From the NCBI GenBank assembly GCA_019636385.1, contig JAHBXT010000007.1:1-64000 (forward strand): a DNA stretch of 64,000 nt. The letters run 5' to 3'. Below, one piece after another: positions 58,044 to 64,000 of this stretch. Below the pieces are notes generated by a model, which saw only the letters and a list, made by a program, of their open reading frames with translations, ran no database searches and was not told the origin of the DNA. The stretch's first letter is position 1. Each line of letters starts with the position of its first letter. The DNA is from Pirellulaceae bacterium. GTDB taxonomy: Bacteria; Planctomycetota; Planctomycetia; Pirellulales; Pirellulaceae. A program made the position numbers and the translations under genes.

Positions 58044-59422
58044 ATGGGGTCCTGTCGCAATGGCTCGTAGCAATTAATTGCACCAATCGACGGATCGTGC
58101 ACACAGAATACCGAGTGTTCATAGGCCCTGTGGAGGTGGCAGGGTATTACCACCATTTGTACGCCGGGCTGCAATCATTGGGCGTTAATTGTGATTTGGT
58201 TGAGTATCGACCGCACCGATTTCGATACGGCACTAAGATCAAGACCCCCATGTTTGTCCGTTGGTCACAGCAGTTGGCAGCGCTCACCAGCGGTAAGAAA
58301 ACTTGGCGCACGCTAGCTCAGCCAGTCGAAAAGCTATGTCTGGTGTTGTTTGCGGCGCAAGCCATATTTCGCTACAACGTTTTTGTATTTGGATTTGGTA
58401 AGTCACTGTTGCCGGCGAATTTGGATCTACCCATTTTGAAGCTGCTTGGCAAGCGCGTGATTATGAACCTGGGTCACGGTTCAGAAGCTCGACCGACCTA
58501 CTTCAACGGCGCTGAACCCGAAGTAGATGGACGGCGACGCATGTCAGTGGTACAGCTTAAACGCAAAGTCAAACGACGCAGGCGGCTGGTGCAGCGGCTT
58601 GAGCGACTGGTCGACTACTGCGTGGGCGCCCCTTACACCAGCCAGTTCGCTCACCGACCGATGATCAATTGGTTTGCCCTGGGGGTTCCGTTTCAGCTAC
58701 CGCCGTTGGCTGGTATTTCAAACTCAAACGATGTACAACTTGACAGCCACCAACGTCCAGTGCTCATTCTACACAGTCCCTCCCATCAAGCCGCTAAAGG
58801 CACCGCCTTGATTCGTGCAGCAATCGAGCGGCTGCGTGCCAAAGGATACGACATCGACTACCGCGAGATTGTTGGCCGTCCTAATTCGGAAGTGCTGCAT
58901 GAAATTGCCAATTGTGACTTGGTAGTCGATCAACTATACTCCGACACCCCGCTGGCCGGATTCGCCACCGAAGCCGCCAGCTTCGGCAAGCCCGTAGTCG
59001 TGGGTGGTTATGCTCTCGGCGAGCTGCAACAATTTGTACCTGAAGGCATGTGGCCTCCCTCGCTGGTCTGTCATCCTAACCAGCTGGACGACGCCATTGA
59101 ACAGTTGCTGGTCGACAGCCAATTGCGAGTAGCCCTGGGGCACCGCCTGCGCCAGTTCATGGCAAGCAAATGGACTGCCGAGCAAGTCGCTGAGCGTTAT
59201 CTACAGTTGTTCGCCGGCAACGTGAATAAGGATTGGTGGCTACAACCGAGCCAGATTCATTATGTCCAAGGATATGGACAAGACGAGTCGGTCACCCAAG
59301 ACCGAATTGCGAGACTTGTGAAGACGCATGGCGCCTGTTCGCTACAGTTGGCTCATCACCCTGCGTTACAGAGTGCGTGCCTGAAGTTTGCCGGAGTGGC
59401 ACCGTCGACAAACACGCCCTGA
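58022..59422 (+). CDS. Glycosyltransferase-like protein (GT-B type)
   Basis: This encodes 466 residues if it starts at ATG 58022, inside the end of the previous gene. A GTG at 58097 gives a start right before 'EYRVFIGPVEVAGYYHHLYAGLQSLG', which is the usual N-terminal strand of GT4-like enzymes and may be the true start. The C-terminal domain has 'VLILHSPSHQAAKGTALIRAAIERL', 'IANCDLVVDQLYSDTPLAGFATEAASFGKPVVVGG', the donor-binding Glu region of GT-B folds. A basic linker ('KRKVKRRRRLVQRLERL') may contact the membrane. The last 60 residues are an extra tail. It likely adds one sugar to the repeat unit. Confidence 0.7.
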   Translation: MDEQGKLNGVLSQWLVAINCTNRRIVHTEYRVFIGPVEVAGYYHHLYAGLQSLGVNCDLVEYRPHRFRYGTKIKTPMFVRWSQQLAALTSGKKTWRTLAQPVEKLCLVLFAAQAIFRYNVFVFGFGKSLLPANLDLPILKLLGKRVIMNLGHGSEARPTYFNGAEPEVDGRRRMSVVQLKRKVKRRRRLVQRLERLVDYCVGAPYTSQFAHRPMINWFALGVPFQLPPLAGISNSNDVQLDSHQRPVLILHSPSHQAAKGTALIRAAIERLRAKGYDIDYREIVGRPNSEVLHEIANCDLVVDQLYSDTPLAGFATEAASFGKPVVVGGYALGELQQFVPEGMWPPSLVCHPNQLDDAIEQLLVDSQLRVALGHRLRQFMASKWTAEQVAERYLQLFAGNVNKDWWLQPSQIHYVQGYGQDESVTQDRIARLVKTHGACSLQLAHHPALQSACLKFAGVAPSTNTP

Positions 59423-59431
59423 AGGCGATGA

Positions 59432-60451
59432 ATGATTGCCCACTGGCTGATCCTAAATGCAGTCAAGCAGTTCCAACTCGAACTGACCGGCAGAACCGTC
59501 TTGACGGAAGCGGCTTCTGGCAATTACTGCTGCACACCGCTGATCGCCGCAGCAGCCGGTGCTCGCGTGTTCGCATTTGGCAAAGACAGTAAGTATGGGC
59601 GTTATACAGACGTGCGCGACAGCCTACTGACGATGTCGCAGCAACTGGGATTGGCCGACAGGCTGACCGTTGTCGACCATATTCCAGACGTTCCATTGGC
59701 CAAGGTAGACATCCTGACGAACACTGGATTCTTGCGGCCAATTAACAAGCCATTGCTGGATCAGCTGTCCCGCAACTGCATCATTCCACTGATGTATGAA
59801 CCTTGGGAATTCAGGCCAGCCGACATAGACCTGGACTATTGCAGGCAACGTGGCATTAAGGTAATTGGCACAAACGAGTCCGACCAGCGCCTGAAGACGA
59901 TGTCGTACATTGGCCTGACCGTCCTCTACTTTTTGCTGCACGAAAAACTGACCCCGCCAAACGCACGAGTGCTGCTGGTCGGTTCAGCAAAGTTTAATGA
60001 TGCCATACTTGAAACCCTGTCGAGCTTGCATTTTGATACGACTGCATACACCACCGACCAGTTTCCTACGGAGATCGATATCGCCAGCTTCAACGCCATC
60101 GTGCTGACCGAGTTTGTAGACCGACGCCTGTTGCTAGGACCGTCCAGCGCACTCATTCCACTCGACAAACTTGCGCAACACCAGGTGGTAATTCACATAG
60201 CGGGAAATACGAACACCCAAGGCATAAAATCAAAGTTATATCCCAGCTGCCCGGCTCCTGCCCAAACGATGAGCTACACAACGGATTTCATCAACCCCAG
60301 GGCCGTAGTGGATCTACACGCTGCGGGACTGGCAGTGGCCGATGGTGCCATTCGCGCTAGAGAAGCCGGAATTGCTGACGACCAGTTCGCCAATTACCTG
60401 CAGTCCCACTACCCGGCACTCCTGTTCCCAGAAGATCTGCCAAGCCAATGA
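59432..60451 (+). CDS. NAD(P)-binding-fold protein of unknown function in the sugar operon
   Basis: This encodes 339 residues and starts nine bases after the previous stop. The first half has 'LTEAASGNYCCTPLIAAAAGARVFAFG', like a glycine-poor nucleotide-binding strand-turn-helix, and 'VDILTNTGFLRPINKPLLDQLS'. The second half has 'RVLLVGSAKFNDAILETLSSLHFDTTAY', another Rossmann-like unit. The two-domain plan recalls 2-hydroxyacid dehydrogenases and S-adenosylhomocysteine hydrolase, but no catalytic motif of either is clear. It overlaps the formyltransferase by four bases, so they likely act in the same branch. Function unknown. Confidence 0.6.
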   Translation: MIAHWLILNAVKQFQLELTGRTVLTEAASGNYCCTPLIAAAAGARVFAFGKDSKYGRYTDVRDSLLTMSQQLGLADRLTVVDHIPDVPLAKVDILTNTGFLRPINKPLLDQLSRNCIIPLMYEPWEFRPADIDLDYCRQRGIKVIGTNESDQRLKTMSYIGLTVLYFLLHEKLTPPNARVLLVGSAKFNDAILETLSSLHFDTTAYTTDQFPTEIDIASFNAIVLTEFVDRRLLLGPSSALIPLDKLAQHQVVIHIAGNTNTQGIKSKLYPSCPAPAQTMSYTTDFINPRAVVDLHAAGLAVADGAIRAREAGIADDQFANYLQSHYPALLFPEDLPSQ

Positions 60452-61380
60452 AAATCGCGATCATTGGCCGGTCGGAGTACATGTATGAAACCATGGTGCT
60501 GTTACATGAGTCGAACTACGATATCCGCCTCATCGTTACCGCCAAAGGTGCCCCAGAATACATCTACCAGTCATCGGACTTTAAGCGCTTTGCCGAGGCA
60601 ACGCAGACGCCCTTTTTGCACCAGCCCCAGCTGACTGCTCAACAGTTACAAGAGCTAGCTAGCGTTCACCAGGGACTGGATGCCGCCGTGAGCATCAACT
60701 ATTCTGGCGTTATTTCAGCAGACATCGTCAACATGTTCCCGCTTGGGATTCTGAACCTACACGCTGGAGACCTACCCAAATATCGGGGCAATGCGCCGGT
60801 CGCTTGGGCAATGCTGAGGAACGAGTCACGCATCGGCCTGTGCGTGCACAAGATGATTGGTGGCCAACTAGATTCTGGCGACATCATTGTCCGTGACTAT
60901 TTTCCGATTGGAATCAATACGCGCATTGCCGAGGTATTCCAGTGGATTCGTGTTCGCGCTCCTGGCATGATGCGCGACGCCCTGAGGCTCTTGCAAGCAG
61001 ATCCGAGTTATGTGCTGGAGCGCCAGAGCCCAGATCCCCATGATGCGCTGCGTGGCTACCCGCGATTACCGATCGACGCCCGCATTGACTGGAACCGCTC
61101 AAACGAGGATGTGCTTCGCCTCATCAATGTCTCCTCTGAGCCGTTTTCGGGAGCATACTGCGATTTCAATGGCCAGCAGATGAACCTGTGGCGGGCTGAA
61201 ATCCTGGAAGATGGCGAGCAGTATTGCGCTGCGGCGGGACAAATAACCGAGATCCGTGGCGACGGCTGTGTTGTTGTCACAACCGGAGCAGGAAAATTGG
61301 TCCTGAGCGAAGTTTCCGTGGACGGTAACCGCGCTCGACCAGCTAGTTTTATCAAGAGTATCCGCACGCGGCTCCTGTGA
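60448..61380 (+). CDS. Sugar N-formyltransferase-like enzyme
   Basis: This encodes 310 residues; ATG 60448 overlaps the previous stop by four bases. The methionyl-tRNA/ArnA-type formyltransferase domain has 'GILNLHAGDLPKYRGNAPVAW' (catalytic Asn and His) near residue 105 and 'GGQLDSGDIIVRDYFP' (catalytic Asp) near 140. A C-terminal OB-like domain ends 'KLVLSEVSVDG'. The first strand 'KIAIIGRSEYMYETMVLL' is typical of the sugar enzymes (WbkC, VioF, FdtF) rather than Fmt, and its place in the cluster supports transfer of formate from N10-formyl-THF to an amino sugar. Confidence 0.85.
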   Translation: MKIAIIGRSEYMYETMVLLHESNYDIRLIVTAKGAPEYIYQSSDFKRFAEATQTPFLHQPQLTAQQLQELASVHQGLDAAVSINYSGVISADIVNMFPLGILNLHAGDLPKYRGNAPVAWAMLRNESRIGLCVHKMIGGQLDSGDIIVRDYFPIGINTRIAEVFQWIRVRAPGMMRDALRLLQADPSYVLERQSPDPHDALRGYPRLPIDARIDWNRSNEDVLRLINVSSEPFSGAYCDFNGQQMNLWRAEILEDGEQYCAAAGQITEIRGDGCVVVTTGAGKLVLSEVSVDGNRARPASFIKSIRTRLL

Positions 61381-61572
61381 ATAGCAGCAACTATCCTGAA
61401 GACTTACCCTGCGCAGCCGATTGGGCCGCTTGACAATGCAGGTAAAGCACAGGCACTCTGCAATTTTATCATCATCTGGCATCGTACAGCACGCGCTTGA
61501 ATTTTGCGGGCGCTGCCGAATTTAGCACTTAAAGCCATGCTCTCTCCAGAGACACTTTAATACTATCGAGAA
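61381..61572. other. Non-coding gap with unknown content
   Basis: 192 bases lie between the formyltransferase and the next small gene. I see no gene or clear hairpin here. It marks the end of the tightly overlapping operon 54294-61380. Confidence 0.5.
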
Positions 61573-61797
61573 ATGACGCCTGGCCAGCGGCTTAAATTGA
61601 CGCTGGAGATGAGCCGGGCTGCCTGGAAGGCGCTGTGCGAGGGGGACGAAGAAATCATCCGCCGTCGGATACTACGGCGACAGCAAGAAAACGACTTGCG
61701 GAATCAGAGGATAACTGAAGGGCTGCTGTTGGCTGAGCAGCGAATGGAACAGTCGCCGGGAAAGGACCAAGTCGATTGCTGCTGGTCTGTGGGATAG
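61573..61797 (+). CDS. Small antitoxin-like protein of a decayed nucleotidyltransferase pair
   Basis: This encodes 74 residues. It is helical and highly charged ('LKLTLEMSRAAWKALCEGDEEIIRRRILRRQQEND'). The layout (small helical gene, then nucleotidyltransferase) matches the pair at 51845-52638. Here the partner is broken (61803-62058), so if the gene is expressed it has lost its cognate enzyme. Confidence 0.5.
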   Translation: MTPGQRLKLTLEMSRAAWKALCEGDEEIIRRRILRRQQENDLRNQRITEGLLLAEQRMEQSPGKDQVDCCWSVG

Positions 61798-61802
61798 GGG
61801 CG

Positions 61803-62058
61803 ACCTGTTTGTCAATGAAGCACACTTCCAAGCATCCGTCATCGCTCGACGCCAGCAGTTTGACTTTGATGGTCGTCCAGCTTGGTGCGTGACCTGCGAA
61901 GACTTAATTTTGCTCAAGCTGCTCCCAATTGCCCTCGTGATCTGGGCGGTGTGACCGACATGCTGTTCGTGCCAGGTCAGTTGGACACCACCTACCGACG
62001 CCGCTGGGCGGAGCGGTTAGGAATAACCCAAAGACTGGCTCAAGCTCCGGCCGTTTGA
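61803..62058 (+). pseudogene. Frameshifted C-terminal remnant of a nucleotidyltransferase
   Basis: One frame reads 'DLFVNEAHFQASVIARRQQFD' and 'WCVTCEDLILLKLLPIALVIWAV' and stops at about 61954. The neighbouring frame continues the family pattern as 'PRDLGGVTDMLFVPGQLDTTYRRRWAERLGI' to a stop at 62056-62058. A one-base shift near 61925 would restore 'EDLILLKLL..PRDLGG' and the typical C-terminus. The N-terminal Gly-Gly/Asp-x-Asp half is missing. Confidence 0.7.
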
Positions 62059-62082
62059 GCCGTATTGAACTAACGTAACTAA

Positions 62083-63531
62083 GTGCGCAAAAAAACCAAC
62101 ACATCGTTTCGAGGAGATGTCCTACGTTTGGCTTCAGGCACCGGAGTGGCTCAAGCAGTTGGATTGGCTGCTGCGCCAATTCTTACGCGACTGTTCGCAC
62201 CTGACGCCTTTGGCCAGTCCGCCATGTTTGCGACCATTGTCAGCGTGTTATGTATTGTTGCTTCATTGGGTTACGAGTATGCGATTGTGTCGCCAAAGTC
62301 GGATAGGCTGGCCGCCAATCTTCTGGTTGCGGTCATGCTGGTTTGCACCGCTGTCGTCGTCCTGATTCTTGCACCTCTAACGATCTTCTTAGGCACACCA
62401 ATTCTTTCCGGCCTGCGGATGACAGAGCTAGCTGGGGTTATATGGCTGATGCCGATTGCCGTTTGGCTTCATGGAACCTATCAAGCGTTGAACTATTGGA
62501 ATGTTCGTTCAAAGTATTTTACGCGACTATCTATCTCTCAGGTCACTGCCACTGCAACTTCTAACGGAACGAACTTAGGATTCGGATTCGCGGGGTACGC
62601 AACCGGCGCGTACATGATCAGCGCGCAGATCACTGGGCAAGCCATTGCGACCATCGTCTTAGGTGCCCAGATCTTGCGGGATGATGGAAGATTCATTGCA
62701 TCGTGCTTGTCCGGCCGAGCAATGAAGCATCTCCTGGGCAAATACAAAAACTTTCCGCTGTATTACACCGGTGCAAACTTGGTCCGGACGGTCTCTTCCT
62801 CTCTTGTAATCTTTTTGCTAGCAGCTTCATTTTCCCCCGCGATCCTAGGCTTTTACTCCCTTGCTTTGCGATTATTGCTCGCTCCTGTAGGCCTGCTTGG
62901 GGGAGCAATTTCCCGAGTGTTTCATGAGAAGGCGGCGGTGGCAAGCCTGGATGGCACGCTGCCGGTCCTGGTAACAAGCACCTTTGGGCAGCTCGCCAAT
63001 CTTGGCGTTTATCCCATCATGCTTACCGGCATTTTTGCCGAGGAATTGTTCAGCTTTGTTTTCGGTGACAGGTGGATCGAAGCAGGATTGTACGCAGCCA
63101 TTCTCAGCCCCTATGTAGCCCTGCAGTTCATTACTGCACCCATCGGCATTCTCACTGCCGTCTTGCAACTTCAGCGATTCTCTCTAATTTTTAATTCACT
63201 CGTGTTAGTCTCTACGGCGTCAGGACTGGTCATCGCTGGCTACGTCGGAAACGCAGTACTAGCCGTCGCGCTTGTGTCCATAATTGGCAGTGCCACTTAT
63301 ATTATCAAGTCAGTACTGATCAATCGCTATGCGGGCGTACCGGCTAGGCAGACACTGTCGATCGCTCTCAAACCCTTTCTGCCTGTTTGTTTTATCCTGT
63401 TTCTCTATACCATCTCCAAACAGGCTGATTTTAACAGGCTAGCGTACATCGCCATCTATGCCGTTCTAATGGCTGGAAGCTTCCTCTATTTCTATCGCCA
63501 TTCCCGGCGGCGTATGAGCACTAGCAAATGA
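62083..63531 (+). CDS. Wzx-like polysaccharide flippase
   Basis: This encodes 482 residues from GTG 62083. About twelve membrane helices. The start 'VLRLASGTGVAQAVGLAAAPILTRLFAPDAFGQSAMFATIVSV' is the typical opening of PST/Wzx flippases, which turn lipid-linked oligosaccharides across the inner membrane. The last gene of the window overlaps its stop (ATGA). It pairs functionally with the ligase/polymerase-like protein (39763-42447), the Wzz-kinases and the Wza-like exporter, suggesting a Wzy-dependent pathway. Confidence 0.9.
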   Translation: MRKKTNTSFRGDVLRLASGTGVAQAVGLAAAPILTRLFAPDAFGQSAMFATIVSVLCIVASLGYEYAIVSPKSDRLAANLLVAVMLVCTAVVVLILAPLTIFLGTPILSGLRMTELAGVIWLMPIAVWLHGTYQALNYWNVRSKYFTRLSISQVTATATSNGTNLGFGFAGYATGAYMISAQITGQAIATIVLGAQILRDDGRFIASCLSGRAMKHLLGKYKNFPLYYTGANLVRTVSSSLVIFLLAASFSPAILGFYSLALRLLLAPVGLLGGAISRVFHEKAAVASLDGTLPVLVTSTFGQLANLGVYPIMLTGIFAEELFSFVFGDRWIEAGLYAAILSPYVALQFITAPIGILTAVLQLQRFSLIFNSLVLVSTASGLVIAGYVGNAVLAVALVSIIGSATYIIKSVLINRYAGVPARQTLSIALKPFLPVCFILFLYTISKQADFNRLAYIAIYAVLMAGSFLYFYRHSRRRMSTSK

Positions 63532-64000
63532 CCATTCAAGTGAGAGAACTGGCAAGGACTGACTGGAAACGCTTCTTTTCATTGAACGAAACCAGCCCTC
63601 AGGGTTCAGTCTTCTGCACTGAATCTTGGGTGGACACCGTGTCCGGTGTTTTACATAGGAAGCAAGAACCTAAGATTTACATCGCTGAAAAAAATGGCGA
63701 GATTCTGGCTGGCTGTCTGGTCATGGCCAACTTGGAACGGCGAACAAGTTTTCGCGATTTGCCTTTCACTCCGTACACGGGAGTGATCATGGACCACGCT
63801 GTCAGCGACCTCAATCTAATTCGAGCGATTGAAAATGCGTTTATTGACACATTGATCAAACCTCATTCCTTTCAGCTTAAGCTCAGTCCAGACTACTTGG
63901 ATCCAAGACAATTCCTGTGGAAGCGAGTGAACCTCAACCCCCTTTGGACCTTTAGAATCACCAAAGATCATTGGCAACGGCATAGAGAAAAAATAAAAAC
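63528..64000 (+). CDS. FemAB-like acyltransferase, 5' part
   Basis: The frame starts at ATG 63528, overlapping the flippase stop by four bases, and runs off the window after 157 codons. It reads 'SPQGSVFCTESWVDTVSG', 'KIYIAEKNGEILAGCLVMAN' and 'FTPYTGVIMD', the N-terminal pattern of FemAB/GNAT-like proteins in polysaccharide clusters. FemAB itself adds amino acids to peptidoglycan; these relatives are thought to modify sugars. The C-terminal half is outside the window. Confidence 0.65.
   Translation, partial: MTIQVRELARTDWKRFFSLNETSPQGSVFCTESWVDTVSGVLHRKQEPKIYIAEKNGEILAGCLVMANLERRTSFRDLPFTPYTGVIMDHAVSDLNLIRAIENAFIDTLIKPHSFQLKLSPDYLDPRQFLWKRVNLNPLWTFRITKDHWQRHREKIK

Overview
The window looks like a chromosome segment of a planctomycete, probably a member of the Pirellulales. 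The evidence is an N-terminal 'LETLEDRRVLSAD' export motif on a large secreted protein, planctomycete-type small membrane and secreted proteins, a DUF1080-type secreted protein, paired ExbD genes, Wzz/BY-kinase fusions, and very mixed gene orientation with few long operons. There is no 16S gene, so this placement is inference.

Layout. (1) 1-834: the tail of a REP-type (Y1) transposase and a gene-free stretch with short repeats. (2) 834-7409, minus strand: a polymorphic-toxin locus. A secreted trunk protein, now broken by one frameshift and one in-frame stop, carries an HNH/LHH-like nuclease toxin tip and is followed by an immunity-like gene. Behind it lie two displaced toxin/immunity cassettes. 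One of these keeps a 214-bp segment that differs from the trunk copy at one base. (3) 7410-8574: gene-poor, with a GGA-triplet tract. (4) 8575-29504: housekeeping and envelope genes. These are a membrane-anchored MutS-like ATPase, HflX, an M50 protease, a VanZ-like protein, a DUF1080 protein, TadA, CoaD, a class-V aminotransferase, a FliS-like chaperone, a SpoU methyltransferase, a GNAT, a LolD-like ABC ATPase with a 1235-residue permease, an ExbB-ExbD-ExbD operon with a secreted partner, and a DNA polymerase III delta'-like ATPase. (5) 29650-43517: a CARDB-type lipoprotein, GDP-mannose 4,6-dehydratase, two paralogous Wzz/tyrosine autokinases flanking a NusG-like antiterminator, an O-antigen-ligase-like/TPR membrane protein and a small lipoprotein. 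(6) 43659-64000, plus strand: Wza-like export protein followed by a long nucleotide-sugar and polysaccharide cluster ending in a Wzx-like flippase and a partial FemAB-like gene.

How the genes fit together. Regions 5 and 6 are one exopolysaccharide or O-antigen system: Wza (export), two Wzz-kinases (chain length and regulation), the NusG-like protein (probable operon-specific antiterminator), the ligase/polymerase-like protein, a flippase, and sugar-precursor enzymes. The sugar genes contain every step needed to turn UDP-GlcNAc into UDP-2,3-diacetamido-glucuronic acid (dehydrogenase, a Gfo/Idh oxidoreductase fused to an acetyltransferase, and a DegT aminotransferase). They also contain a plausible N-formylated 4-amino-6-deoxy sugar branch (RmlB-like dehydratase, DegT aminotransferase, formyltransferase). 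Three nucleotidyltransferase toxin-antitoxin-like pairs, one intact and two decayed, sit between these genes.

The most unusual part is the toxin locus. The cassettes appear to be joined at a conserved 'LSKLNKA' boundary, and the near-identical 214-bp repeat gives a ready site for recombination between the orphan cassette and the trunk gene.
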